NCBI RefSeq assembly: GCF_900102785.1
Contig: NZ_FNGC01000012.1
Coordinates: 104,496 to 168,495, forward strand
Length of the DNA: 64,000 nt
Source: Arthrobacter sp. ok362
GTDB lineage: Bacteria > Actinomycetota > Actinomycetes > Actinomycetales > Micrococcaceae
Direction of reading: 5' to 3'
This document shows, in pieces, positions 8,083 through 17,404 of the stretch. Both the position numbers and the translations under genes were made by a program. Below the pieces are notes generated by a model. That model worked only from the letters and a program-made list of their open reading frames with translations, made no database searches and was not told the DNA's origin. Position 1 is the stretch's first letter, and every line of letters starts with the position of its first letter.

Positions 8083-9459
8083 TCAAGGACGAGCGAGAAA
8101 GAATCTCTGGAATAGCAGCGGGAGGCCGGATTTGAGGCCATATCCCAGAGCGTCTCCGCGATGTCCGATCCCCGCCCCGACGAAACGGTGCGTTGTCATC
8201 CCGGCAGCTTTTGCATCAGCCGCCGCCTCGGCGCTCTGGGGCCCGTACCTCGAGTCGCGGGAGCCGCTGGTGAAGATGGCGAGCTCATCGGAGTATGTGT
8301 GGGCTTTGAGGATTGTTGCGGGCTTCTCCGCAGTAAACGCGGACTCATTTCCACCGAAAATGGTTTTCACCGTATTTTCGGCGGAACCATTCACAGGTTC
8401 CAGCTCTCCAGAGATGTCAAGCAGCGAGCCGAAAATCTCCGGTCTCTTGGCCGCGAACGAGAGTGCGCATTCGCCGCCGTTCGAATAGCCAGCCACCGCC
8501 CACTGGCTCCGATCGGGGGCCACGTTGAGGTTTTTGCGGATGAAATTGACGACGTCGGTCGTGACATACGTGTAAACGTTGCCCTTTACGGAGTCAACGC
8601 AGACAGGATTCCGATAGGGATTGCCGAGCTGATCTACGGTGAGGAGCAGCGGGGCCAGGCCGTGGTTTTGCCGCGCCAGAGCATCGAGCTCGTGGACCGC
8701 AGACTTACTCTGTTCGGGGCCGCCCGGCTGCCCCATCATCATGACGATGATCGGCAGGGCCGGCGGATGATCCACCAGGGCAGCGGGCGGCAGGTATAGG
8801 AAGGCGTCGCGGGCATGGAATCCTGAGGCGTCGGCCGGGATCGTGACTGCGCCGCTTCGCCCGGCGGACGGCATTCCAGCCGGCGGCTTCCAGCCGCGCC
8901 ATAATGCGGACCCAGTCTTTGGCTGGTGCGGGTGGAATAGTTTGGGCAATGCCAGATGCTTTATCTGGCTCAGGCCCAACATGGCTCCCAACGTCGGGTT
9001 GAGCCCATACCCGGCGTTGATGCCGAGTGCCGCCGTCGCTATGAACAACAGGCAGGCGAGGACGGCGACCGCCTTCCGCCACCAGCGGGACCGCCACAGG
9101 TTCACGGCAGCCAGGCCGAGTCCCGCGAACGCGCAGATCACCCAGATGCGAGTGTCCGCGTCCAGCGGCAGACCGAAGACGTTCAGCAGGACTTCGGAGA
9201 CGAACAGGACGACGGCTCCGGTCAGGGCGCCGCAGGCAGTGGCCACAGCGGCTGTGGCGAGCCATATCCGCCACCCGGGCAGCTGTGATATCCGCGACGG
9301 CGAGCCGCTGCCCTCCAAGGCTGACGCCTCGACGCGGCCTGCCGGCCGCGGCCGAAGCCCGGCGCGCAAAACCAGAAAGAGGGCTGCCAAAACGGAAAGG
9401 ACATAGAAAGAGTAAAGCAACGGGCTTGCGATGACGCTGAGGTCGAGGAGTTGCTCCAT
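8083..9459 (-). CDS. Membrane-anchored alpha/beta hydrolase (esterase family)
   Basis: 458 residues. ATG 9459 has an excellent AGGAGG eight bases upstream. The first 150 residues hold four predicted membrane helices (about 12-32, 66-88, 104-122, 130-148). The rest is an esterase-type alpha/beta hydrolase with the nucleophile elbow GYSNGG (Ser326) and a late histidine in GIGHRGD. It is divergently transcribed from an MprF-like aminoacyl-lipid synthase. Comparable hydrolases next to aminoacyl-phosphatidylglycerol synthases in other Gram-positives remove the amino acid from the lipid, so an aminoacyl-lipid hydrolase is a reasonable inference. GC drops somewhat in its C-terminal third. Confidence 0.78.
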   Translation of the reverse strand: MEQLLDLSVIASPLLYSFYVLSVLAALFLVLRAGLRPRPAGRVEASALEGSGSPSRISQLPGWRIWLATAAVATACGALTGAVVLFVSEVLLNVFGLPLDADTRIWVICAFAGLGLAAVNLWRSRWWRKAVAVLACLLFIATAALGINAGYGLNPTLGAMLGLSQIKHLALPKLFHPHQPKTGSALWRGWKPPAGMPSAGRSGAVTIPADASGFHARDAFLYLPPAALVDHPPALPIIVMMMGQPGGPEQSKSAVHELDALARQNHGLAPLLLTVDQLGNPYRNPVCVDSVKGNVYTYVTTDVVNFIRKNLNVAPDRSQWAVAGYSNGGECALSFAAKRPEIFGSLLDISGELEPVNGSAENTVKTIFGGNESAFTAEKPATILKAHTYSDELAIFTSGSRDSRYGPQSAEAAADAKAAGMTTHRFVGAGIGHRGDALGYGLKSGLPLLFQRFFLARP

Positions 9460-9741
9460 CTCGTCTCCTCCTGTCCACCATTTGATCCATACCCGGCGCC
9501 CCGTCGCCGGGTCCGCGGATGCTGCCCCGGAGCGAACTGCAAGCTTATTTATGACGCTTTTATAGCACGCTAGCGGTGGGCGACGCTGGGAACTCAAGCC
9601 TCCTTGCCACCGCCGCAGAGCGCGTCCCGCGCCTTGCGATGCATCAGCGGAACCGTCCTATGCTGGCTCGTGCGTCAGTGGTCAAATGGAAGCTACAGGA
9701 TGGGCCTGTCTGATTGTCCCGAAATCCTGAAAGGATTCGCC

Positions 9742-12351
9742 GTGCCAGAATCGCCGCCCGTCGCCAAGCCCAGGCAGTTCCGTCGCCGCAGGCAAGTGCG
9801 CTGGCTGCCGTCGGTGTTGCGCGGCGCCCCCGTCACGGTGTCGTTCGTGGCTGTCTTCTGGATCCTGGGCCTCTTGTCCTCGACTATCGTCTCCGGCCCC
9901 GCAGTGCAGTGGAGAGCGGACGTCGCGGCGACGGCGCAATCGCTGCCGAATCATTGGTGGGCGGTTCTGGCTGCCGCGTTCTGGGCCAGGAACCTGCTCG
10001 GCTATGTGATGGGAACGGCGCTAGTGCTCCTTGCGGGCATACCGCTGGAACGGCAGGTGGGGAGCAAGAATTTCTCTGTCGCGGCCATTCTGACGCAGAT
10101 CGCGGGCATGCTGGCCGCCGCTGGATTTTGGGAAGCGACCCGGGCACTGACGGGGAGCTGGGCCCGGGAGATGAGTGGGTTGTTCTTTCTTGGCCCGAGT
10201 GCTTTCCTCTGCGGGACAGCGATGGCCGCCACGGCTTCCATGGGGGCGTTGTGGAGGCGGCGGATCCGCCTGGGCGTCTTCGGGCTGCTGATTCTTCTCG
10301 CCCTCTACAGCGGGGGTTTCGCCGATCTGGGTCGACTTGGAGCCGGTGCCGCGGGCGCACTTCTGGGCCCGATCCTTTTGGGCCGTCGCCCCCGGCTGGT
10401 GCGCCCTGTCAGTTCAAGGCACGAGGGGAGGGTGCTCGTAGCCCTCCTCGTGGCAGTTTCGGCCGTCGGACCGGTCGTTGCCGGTCTGGTCCCGCACGCT
10501 GTGGGGCCGCTCTCCGTCCTGCGCTTCCTGTTCACGGACATCCGGCCCGTGGACCCCCAGACACTAAAGGGCATCTGCGCAGTCCCGGCCCAACATCGGG
10601 ACTGTGAGGCCGCGCATCTGCAGCTGAGAGCGGGCGCCGGCGCGATTTTCATGGCGATTGTTCCGTCATTTCTGCTGCTACTGCTCGCTGAGGGTCTCCG
10701 ACGCGGACGGCGCTTCGCCTGGGCCGGCGTGCTGGTGGTCCAGACCGGACTGTCACTGCTGGCGCTCACTACCCTGGTGGGCGTTCTTCAGGCGGCCGGC
10801 CCCGACACGGTCGCGGGGGAGTTGGTGGACGCGAGCCAGCCGGGCCACAGCACCCAACCGCTGGCACTTGTGGTGCCGCTCCTCGTCCCGGTGATGCTAT
10901 TCGGTGTGCTCTTGGCATGCCGCAGGTTGTTTCCTGTCGCCGCACCCCGCGGCACCTACACTCGGCTCGCACTTCAGGTCCTGGGCATGGCCGGAGTCCT
11001 CAGCCTGGTCTACATAGGGGCTGGGCTGGCCCTCGCGCCGGACTTCACCCCTATCCCCGCCGCCGCCGATCTCCTGGCGGATGCACCCGACAGGTTCCTG
11101 CCGCTGGGCTTCACCGCAGACGTTCCGCCGGCCTTCTTCCCCCAGACCACGCTTGCAGTTCTGCTCTACGAAGGGGTCGGCATAGTGTTCTGGGCCGTCA
11201 CGGGCGTGCTGGTGCTCAAATCCTTTGTGCGACCGAGCCAACCCCAGCACGGCGACGACAAAGAGCGAGCCTTGGCAATCCTCAAATCCGAGGAAGGCAG
11301 TTCCATATCCTGGATGACCACCTGGGCAGGGAACACCTACTGGTTCTCCGCCACCGGCCAGAGTTTCATCTCGTACCGCGTTATCGCCGGCATCGCTCTG
11401 ACTGTGGGCGGGCCTGTCGGACCCAAGAATCAGACCGCGACCGTCGTCGAAGAATTCTTTGAGTACTGCAGATCCAGTGGGTGGACGCCCTGCTTCTATT
11501 CGGTTTCTGCGGAGGTCCGGAACGTCGCATCCGGCCTTGGCTGGGATTCCGCCCAGGTTGCCCAGGAAACCGTCCTGCCATTGGATTCCCTGTCCTTCAA
11601 AGGGAAGATATTCCAAGATGTACGTACAGCCCTAAATAACGCGGCCAAGGCCGGAATCCATGCAGAATGGGTTCGCTATCCCACGGCAGGCTTGAGCATC
11701 CAAACCCAGATCCTGGCGATCTCCGAAGAATGGGTCGCGGACCGGACGATGCCGGAAATGGGGTTCACCCTTGGTGGGCTCGACGAACTGAACGACCCTG
11801 AAGTCCGCTGCCTGCTCGCCATCGACGCCCACCAACAAGTGCACGCAGTCACCTCGTGGCTTCCGGTCTACCGCAACGGACGGATCGAGGGCTGGACGCT
11901 GGACTTCATGAGGAGGCGCCGCACCGGTTTCAGGCCGGCAGTCGAGTTCCTCATTGCTTCCGCAGCTTTGAGCCTCAAAAGTGAGGGGTGCGATTTCATC
12001 AGTCTTTCCGGCGCGCCACTGGCCAGGGCCTCTCCGGACCTCCACCTGGACGTGACCCCGACGGGTCCGCCAGCAACCGCTGGCCTGGACCGACTGCTGG
12101 ATCGCCTCGGATCCGCGCTTGAACCCGTCTACGGGTTCCGGTCTCTCTTGGCCTTCAAGGGCAAGTTCCACCCTTCCTATGTCCCCCTTTTCATGGCCTA
12201 TCCCGACTCGGCGGCCCTGCCGGGAATCGGCAACGCACTCACCCGCGCCTACCTGCCCGATCTGTCCCTCGGCGAGGGGTTCAGGCTCGTGCGAAACATA
12301 CTGAGCGAACACGTCGGGGCTGCTGGACGCTCCGGTCGCCAGGCGGAGTGA
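9742..12351 (+). CDS. MprF-like membrane aminoacyl-phosphatidylglycerol synthase (DUF2156 domain)
   Basis: 869 residues from GTG 9742, chosen for AAAGGA six bases upstream; the frame extends to 9604 without a good site. A basic N-terminus leads into about twelve hydrophobic segments up to residue 500. The first six look rhomboid-like (LLGYVMGTALVLLAGIPLE, LGPSAFLCG). The C-terminal soluble part (about 505-850) is the DUF2156 double-GNAT fold of lysyl/alanyl-PG synthases (WMTTWAGNTYWF, FKGKFHPSYVPLFM). This family moves an amino acid from aminoacyl-tRNA to phosphatidylglycerol, lowering surface charge and giving cationic-peptide tolerance. Which amino acid is unknown. The membrane half would hold the flippase function, if present. 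Confidence 0.82.
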   Translation: MPESPPVAKPRQFRRRRQVRWLPSVLRGAPVTVSFVAVFWILGLLSSTIVSGPAVQWRADVAATAQSLPNHWWAVLAAAFWARNLLGYVMGTALVLLAGIPLERQVGSKNFSVAAILTQIAGMLAAAGFWEATRALTGSWAREMSGLFFLGPSAFLCGTAMAATASMGALWRRRIRLGVFGLLILLALYSGGFADLGRLGAGAAGALLGPILLGRRPRLVRPVSSRHEGRVLVALLVAVSAVGPVVAGLVPHAVGPLSVLRFLFTDIRPVDPQTLKGICAVPAQHRDCEAAHLQLRAGAGAIFMAIVPSFLLLLLAEGLRRGRRFAWAGVLVVQTGLSLLALTTLVGVLQAAGPDTVAGELVDASQPGHSTQPLALVVPLLVPVMLFGVLLACRRLFPVAAPRGTYTRLALQVLGMAGVLSLVYIGAGLALAPDFTPIPAAADLLADAPDRFLPLGFTADVPPAFFPQTTLAVLLYEGVGIVFWAVTGVLVLKSFVRPSQPQHGDDKERALAILKSEEGSSISWMTTWAGNTYWFSATGQSFISYRVIAGIALTVGGPVGPKNQTATVVEEFFEYCRSSGWTPCFYSVSAEVRNVASGLGWDSAQVAQETVLPLDSLSFKGKIFQDVRTALNNAAKAGIHAEWVRYPTAGLSIQTQILAISEEWVADRTMPEMGFTLGGLDELNDPEVRCLLAIDAHQQVHAVTSWLPVYRNGRIEGWTLDFMRRRRTGFRPAVEFLIASAALSLKSEGCDFISLSGAPLARASPDLHLDVTPTGPPATAGLDRLLDRLGSALEPVYGFRSLLAFKGKFHPSYVPLFMAYPDSAALPGIGNALTRAYLPDLSLGEGFRLVRNILSEHVGAAGRSGRQAE

Positions 12352-12383
12352 GAACGTATGGCCCGCTTGTCGTGATCTAACTA

Positions 12384-12414
12384 GTGCGCCGACAGAAAGC
12401 TGGCCGCGGCGCAC
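12384..12414 (+). terminator. Hairpin after the MprF-like gene
   Basis: GTGCGCCG and CGGCGCAC form an 8-bp stem around a 15-base loop, 33 bp after the stop codon. There is no T-run, as is common for actinobacterial terminators. Confidence 0.45.
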
Positions 12415-12451
12415 ATCAAAACCGAATCCGGACAATGTACCGTGGAGGCCG

Positions 12452-13240
12452 ATGACTCTTTCTGAAGAACTTCTTATCGCGTACGACCAGCAACTCCGAA
12501 CGGATGCCGAGACACCCAGTGCCATCGGAGTTGAACGGCTGGGACCGCTGCGTCTGGTGACCTTCGCAGGCGGCAGAGGCTTCGTGACCTATCAGGACCT
12601 CAATGGGGCCAGCGCCCGGACGATCGCGCAGTGGGTGGTCGAAACGCTCGCGTATTACCGCAGCGATCCGGCAATCGTGCGGGTCGAGTGGAAAACCCGT
12701 GGTCACGATCAGGCGCCAGGGCTCCATGGCGCATTGCTCGACAACGGGTTTGAGCCTGATGAGACCGAGTCGATCATGATCGGGCCGGCCAGCGCGCTGA
12801 ATGTGGATGTGCAGCTCCCGCCCGGCGTCAGCCTGCGGCGGGTGACCGAAGAACGCGACATCCGCGCCATGAGCGCAATGCAGGACGAGGTTTTCGGCAC
12901 CGACATCTCTGACGGCAATGCCGACGCAGTCCTTCGGCGCGCGGCTCTCGACGACGGTATGGAACTGTGGGTTGCCGAACATCTTGGGGCGGTCGTGAGT
13001 GCGGGCCGCCTCGAGCCGGTACCGGACACGGAATTCGCGGGCATCTGGGGTGGGGCAACGCGTGCAGAATGGCGCGGCCTGGGTATTTATCGGGCGCTCA
13101 CCGCGGCCCGGGCTCGAGCGGCGCTAACGCTTGGTAAGAAACTCATCCACAGCGACTCAACAGAATATTCGCGGCCGATTCTGGAACGCTATGGCTTGCA
13201 CCGGGTGTCAACAACCACGCCGTACCGCTGGCGGCGCTGA
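12452..13240 (+). CDS. GNAT family N-acetyltransferase
   Basis: 262 residues. The N-terminal half is a degenerate acetyltransferase-like lobe. The C-terminal half has recognisable GNAT features: a substrate strand (AGRLEPVPDTEFAGIWGGAT), the acetyl-CoA loop region RAEWRGLGIYRALTAARARAA (R-x-x-G-x-G/Y variant) and a closing LIHSDSTEYSRPILERYG helix. ATG 12452 follows GTGGAGG at normal spacing. Substrate unknown. The 3' end overlaps the 3' end of the convergent MFS pseudogene by 33 bp. Confidence 0.75.
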   Translation: MTLSEELLIAYDQQLRTDAETPSAIGVERLGPLRLVTFAGGRGFVTYQDLNGASARTIAQWVVETLAYYRSDPAIVRVEWKTRGHDQAPGLHGALLDNGFEPDETESIMIGPASALNVDVQLPPGVSLRRVTEERDIRAMSAMQDEVFGTDISDGNADAVLRRAALDDGMELWVAEHLGAVVSAGRLEPVPDTEFAGIWGGATRAEWRGLGIYRALTAARARAALTLGKKLIHSDSTEYSRPILERYGLHRVSTTTPYRWRR

Positions 13241-14534
13241 CGGCCCAAGCACGTCCGTCGGGATTATTGTCCAGGTCCGCATCGGCGAGAACGCGATCGG
13301 GACTGCGGAGGCGCCGGCGAGCAGTGCCCAGATCCAGAGCACGGGCTCGACGCCTGCCCATGCGGCAAGGGCGCCCCCGGCGAGGCTGGCAACCGGCATG
13401 ACTCCGAGGACAAAGAGTCTGGTGCTGGCCAGGATTGTGCCGAGGCTGTGGGGCGGAGCGATGCTCGGGATGATGTCGGCGCCCGCTACGGAGGTGACCA
13501 CGACGAGAAAAGCCCAACCGAAGGCGGACACTCCAAGCCAGAGAGCCGGGAACCACGGCAGGACCGCGGACAGGGGAGTCAGCGCCACGGCCGGGACGCA
13601 GGCGATACCGGCGAGGATTCTGGTCTTCCCGATGCCGAGTTGGTTCCGGATGGCCGGTGCGGCGAAGGACGCGGCAAGGCCACCCAGGGCGGCGAAGGTG
13701 CTCAGCAGCGCGAAGACGGCGGGGCTCAGTCCCAGGACGTTGAGGGCGTATACCGCCGAGGCGGCGCTGCCGAACATGGTGGCTGAGTTGAGGATCATCC
13801 CGGACAGGAAAAGACCCCGGAGTACCGGGTGGTGAATGGTGAACGACAAGCCTGCCCGCGCCGCGGGCCAGAATTTCTCGTGCTCCTGGAGTGGCTTGAC
13901 GTCTTCTTCGACCTGAATGCTCGTGAGGAGCAGCCGCGGAAAGGGCGTAAGCGATCCCGGCCGTCACCAGCGCGAACGGCGCGGCGACGGCGCTGAGCAG
14001 CGCCCCCGTCAGGGACGGGGAGCCGACGGCGACCGCGCTGGCGGCCGTTTGCAGCCGGGCATGCGCGTCGCTGATCTGTTCCCGTCCCACCACGGAAGGG
14101 ACGAAAGCTCCATGGGCGGTGGTGAACACGACATCGGAGACGCTGATCAGCGCCACGCAGGCCAGCAGATGCCCCAGCGTCATGGCGCCGCCAATAAAGG
14201 CTGCCGGAACGCTCAGGACCACCAATGCCCGGACCACGTCCGCTGTGATCATCAGCCGCCGCCGGCGGAGCCGGTCCACCCAGACGCCGATCGGCAAGCC
14301 CAGGACAAGGAACGCACTCATGCCCAGGGCGTTAATGATTCCCACCTCGAGAGCGCCCGCGCCAAGCATGGAGACAGCAATGATCGGGATCACCACCCGG
14401 CTTGCTTCATCCCCGATGCCCTCGAACGCGCCGGCAATCCACAGCTTCCGGAACGCAACCAGCCGCATTAGTGGTGTTTTGACCGCATTGACCGTTGGTC
14501 CGGGTTCGGTGCTGACAACTCGCTTTAAGGTCAT
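13208..14534 (-). pseudogene. MFS drug-efflux-type transporter broken by a +1 frameshift
   Basis: The first 200 codons from ATG 14534 encode MFS helices 1-6, including the typical GLPIGVWVDRLRRRRLM loop between helices 2 and 3. At about 13932-13938 one extra base (GCGG where GCG would fit) shifts the frame. The protein then continues perfectly in the next frame as LLLTSIQVEEDV... to the stop at 13208 with helices 7-12. Joined, the product would be about 441 residues, a normal MFS length. Either a true recent pseudogene or a sequencing error. It is divergent from a zinc-finger/HTH gene across a palindromic operator, so regulated efflux is likely in the intact ancestor. Confidence 0.8.
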
Positions 14535-14535
14535 A

Positions 14536-14567
14536 CCTGACAATTTGTCAGGATCAGCCTGACAAAT
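14536..14567. promoter_or_regulatory. Palindromic operator between the MFS gene and the zinc-finger gene
   Basis: CCTGACAATTTGTCAGG (14536-14552) has perfect 7-bp arms (CCTGACA/TGTCAGG) around a 3-bp centre, followed by a third copy of the half-site CCTGACAAAT at 14558-14567. The dyad abuts the MFS start codon. This arrangement looks like a dimeric repressor site with an extra half-site. Confidence 0.6.
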
Positions 14568-14612
14568 CAATTATGCTGGCACTATTAGGCAATCACTCTT
14601 AAGGAGAATGCC

Positions 14613-14975
14613 GTGGAACTGGAACCGCCGCTCGCCGGTCCGCTGATGTGCAGCTTCTGCGCGAGACCGGCCAGCACTTCCCGACGCCTCGTGGCAGGTC
14701 CCGGCGTCGCCATCTGTAAGGACTGTGCCGAGGCGTCCATGACGCTGTTCAGCAGCACGGAGGGCTCACCAGCGGCGGCCCCCTGGGCGAGAATGACCGA
14801 TGATGAACTGCTGGCCCACCTGCCTGAAATCGCCGCCGTCGCCTCACAAGTCGAAGATCGGTTGAGTGCCTGGGTGGGGACCGCGCGTCAGAGGCGAATC
14901 AGCTGGGCGCGCATTGGCGCGGCACTGGGTATGGCCCGGCAATCAGCGTGGGAACGCTTTCAGCCTCCGCACTGA
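14613..14975 (+). CDS. Small ClpX-type zinc finger plus helix-turn-helix protein
   Basis: 120 residues, GTG start with AAGGAG upstream. Near the N-terminus is a C4 zinc finger like that of ClpX (CSFC at 13-16 and CKDC at 36-39). The C-terminus reads RRISWARIGAALGMARQSAW, a helix-turn-helix-like segment found in short actinobacterial regulators that pair with Clp-type fingers. It probably binds DNA and could bind the adjacent palindrome, controlling itself and the divergent MFS gene. That link is inference from position. Confidence 0.65.
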   Translation: MELEPPLAGPLMCSFCARPASTSRRLVAGPGVAICKDCAEASMTLFSSTEGSPAAAPWARMTDDELLAHLPEIAAVASQVEDRLSAWVGTARQRRISWARIGAALGMARQSAWERFQPPH

Positions 14976-15027
14976 AGATCTACAGCGTTAGCCAACCTTG
15001 ACGATTCGTCTCCGGCCAGGCATTTTC

Positions 15028-16470
15028 CTAGCGCCCGGAATGAAAGGTTGCCGGAGGGCCGGGGAACGGTCCGCCAATCCCCTCGGCGTCGCTCCCGGTG
15101 CCGCTGCCGAGGAGGCTTCGGGTGAGGGCGGCGCTGTCGGCCATCAGGTCATCCACAGCCTTCCCCAGATGATGGTCCGCGACCGGCACGCCTTCCAATG
15201 CCCCGGCAACGACCGCCCGGCGGACGAGTTCGCGTGCGAACGAGGCTGTGGTGCCTTCGGTGCGGGCTGCGGCATCGTCAACCGCGTTCCGGCTGAAGGG
15301 AATTCCACGGGCATACAGCTTGATCAGCGAGACCCGCTCCGCCTGAGCAGGCAGCGGAATATCCACGGCCAGGTCCACACGTCCGGGACGCTGTGCCAGG
15401 GCGCGTTCGAGCATGTCCACGCGGTTGGTGGTGAGGACGAACGCCACGTCGGCGTCGCTGGCCAAACCGTCCATTGCGTCCAGCACCTCGAATAGCAGCG
15501 GCTGAGGTCCGTGCCCGAAGCTGCGGTCCTCGGCGATGAGATCGCAGTCCTCAAGAACCACGATGGAGGGCTGCAGGGCCCTGGCCATGGTGGCGGCCTC
15601 TGAGATCCTGGCGAGTGATCCCCCCGAAAGAAGGATTGCTGTGACCCCTTCGCTCCGACTCAACAAATACCGCACCGTGTGGGTCTTGCCGGTCCCCGGC
15701 CTGCCATAGAGCAGGACACCGCGTTTGAGGTGCTGGCCGTACTTGTTGAGAGAGTCCCGGTGCTCGGCGATGCCTAAGGCGTGGTCCGACACTTTCTCCA
15801 GCAGGCCATCCGGCAGGATGACATCGGACGCGGCAAGGGCCGGCCGGGCGTGAAAGGTCACCCCGGCCGCGCTGGGACCATACTCGCCCATCACCAAGGA
15901 AATGACCTGCCCCTTGAGCACGCTGCGGTGCTGCATCCGCCGACGGAACTCCGCGAGGAAGCGTGCGGCCTGATCGGTAGCGCCGGCCAAAACTTCAAGG
16001 GACGCTGACTGCCGGCCATACCGTGGGTTGGCGTCCCGCTGCAGCACCGCAATTGGACTGCCTCCGTGGCTGAAAAGCCACAGTCCCAACGCCACGGCCT
16101 GCCGCTGTTGGTCCGGACCGACAGCGAGGTTGGTGTAGTCCGGCTGGGCCAGCGGGTATTGGGGATATAGCTGGGACTGCTGCAACATGTCGCTCAGCGA
16201 ATGATGGTGGCGTTGGTCTCCGCCGCCGATGCCCACGAGCCGGAACTCGGGGTCCTCTGCGGCGAGTTCTTCCATAAGAATGTCTGCATCCACGAACCGA
16301 TGCGGCGGAATCTCCTCAACCACCACAGCCACTGATTCTGCCTGGACCGCCAAATGGTCGGTGAGGGTGGTCAGCAGCTGGGTTCCTGGTTGCACCCGAT
16401 GCTGCCCGGACTGTGCAAGCTCCACCAGCCGCGCGAAATTGTCGATGAACTTCCCCAAATTTTCATCCAT
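15028..16470 (-). CDS. Orphan AAA+ ATPase
   Basis: 480 residues. The N-terminal 220 residues are an unrecognised regulatory or substrate domain. The AAA+ module follows: Walker A GRPGTGKTH (256-264), Walker B IVVLEDCD (303-310), sensor-1 FVLTTNR and an arginine-finger type RPGRVDLAV. The module resembles the 26S/FtsH/Vps4 class of remodelling ATPases, without a protease domain. It stands alone: its downstream neighbour is convergent and its upstream neighbour is a VOC protein on the same strand, 56 bp away. Role unknown; substrate unfolding or complex disassembly is likely from the family. Confidence 0.8.
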   Translation of the reverse strand: MDENLGKFIDNFARLVELAQSGQHRVQPGTQLLTTLTDHLAVQAESVAVVVEEIPPHRFVDADILMEELAAEDPEFRLVGIGGGDQRHHHSLSDMLQQSQLYPQYPLAQPDYTNLAVGPDQQRQAVALGLWLFSHGGSPIAVLQRDANPRYGRQSASLEVLAGATDQAARFLAEFRRRMQHRSVLKGQVISLVMGEYGPSAAGVTFHARPALAASDVILPDGLLEKVSDHALGIAEHRDSLNKYGQHLKRGVLLYGRPGTGKTHTVRYLLSRSEGVTAILLSGGSLARISEAATMARALQPSIVVLEDCDLIAEDRSFGHGPQPLLFEVLDAMDGLASDADVAFVLTTNRVDMLERALAQRPGRVDLAVDIPLPAQAERVSLIKLYARGIPFSRNAVDDAAARTEGTTASFARELVRRAVVAGALEGVPVADHHLGKAVDDLMADSAALTRSLLGSGTGSDAEGIGGPFPGPPATFHSGR

Positions 16471-16526
16471 GGGCCGACCCTACCAGCGCCGAAACTGGCG
16501 TTGACGCTTATTCGCTCCAGGAAGTG

Positions 16527-17285
16527 TCAGCCGGCGGTTGCGCTGACCGCGATGGTGCCGCCTTGGGGATCCTTGATTACGGCGCTGCGAAATCCCGGGG
16601 TGTCCATGGGCGCCATCAAAATGCCGCCACCCAGTGCTACGGCGTGCTGGGCGATGGCGTCCGCGTCGCGGACAGCAAAATTCACACTCCAATGCGGCGG
16701 GACCGCGGCGCCGTCCGTGGCCGTTACGAGCGCCACGACTTGGCCCGAGCGGAGCCACAACGAGAATGGGGCGTCCGGCACCGTTTGGAGCTCCCAGTCG
16801 AACAATGTGCCGTAGAACGTTTGGGCCCGCCCGACATCTGTGGTGTGCAGCGAGCTCATGGCCCAGGAATTGGGCTCATTGGAAAGCTCGGCGCCGTCGT
16901 TCTCGCCGGCCTGCCGCAGGCAGAACGGAACGCCGGTAGCGTCGGCGAGCATAGCAATGCGGTCACCGCGGCCGGCGCCAAACTGGCCCAGGGGCTTGCC
17001 TCCCGCCTTCTCGGCACGCGCCAGGGCTTCCCCAACGTCGTCGACACGCACGTGGGTGATCCACCCCGGAGGCGATTGCGGCGGCGCCTGTCCGATGCCG
17101 GCCACCAGCCGCCCGCCCAGACGCGCGGTGTAATAGTCGCCGTCGAGACCGGACGGCATCGGCGTGGGGTCGTCGAAACTCCAGCCGAAGAGCGGACCGT
17201 AAAAGTCTCGGGCCGCCCCGGGATCTGGCTGCAAAGTGTCGACCCAGCACGGCACACCGGCTGAGGAGGTATCCCGCGCTGTCAT
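16527..17285 (-). CDS. Double VOC (glyoxalase/bleomycin-resistance fold) protein
   Basis: 252 residues with two VOC repeats (about 10-125 and 140-250). Each begins with a pattern such as CWVDTLQPDPGAARDFYGPLFGW or LHTTDVGRAQTFYGTLFDW, typical of the tandem VOC proteins common in actinomycetes. ATG 17285 follows AAGGGA at good spacing; an in-frame ATG at 17327 lacks a site. These proteins bind a metal or small aromatic ligand; a specific reaction cannot be assigned. Confidence 0.8.
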   Translation of the reverse strand: MTARDTSSAGVPCWVDTLQPDPGAARDFYGPLFGWSFDDPTPMPSGLDGDYYTARLGGRLVAGIGQAPPQSPPGWITHVRVDDVGEALARAEKAGGKPLGQFGAGRGDRIAMLADATGVPFCLRQAGENDGAELSNEPNSWAMSSLHTTDVGRAQTFYGTLFDWELQTVPDAPFSLWLRSGQVVALVTATDGAAVPPHWSVNFAVRDADAIAQHAVALGGGILMAPMDTPGFRSAVIKDPQGGTIAVSATAG

Positions 17286-17404
17286 TGAAGAAATCCCTTT
17301 CGACCGGGCCGGGTTCGGCGGGAACATTGTTTCCCATGTCCGCGCACTAGAGCAAGAACCGTACTGGCCCTGCAGAATTCCAGAAAGTTTTCACCGGCGG
17401 CCGG

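Noticed and set aside
13143..13930. Continuation of the MFS N-terminal frame past the frameshift
   Set aside because: Becomes Arg/Pro/Gly-rich nonsense while the true C-terminal half continues in the neighbouring frame.
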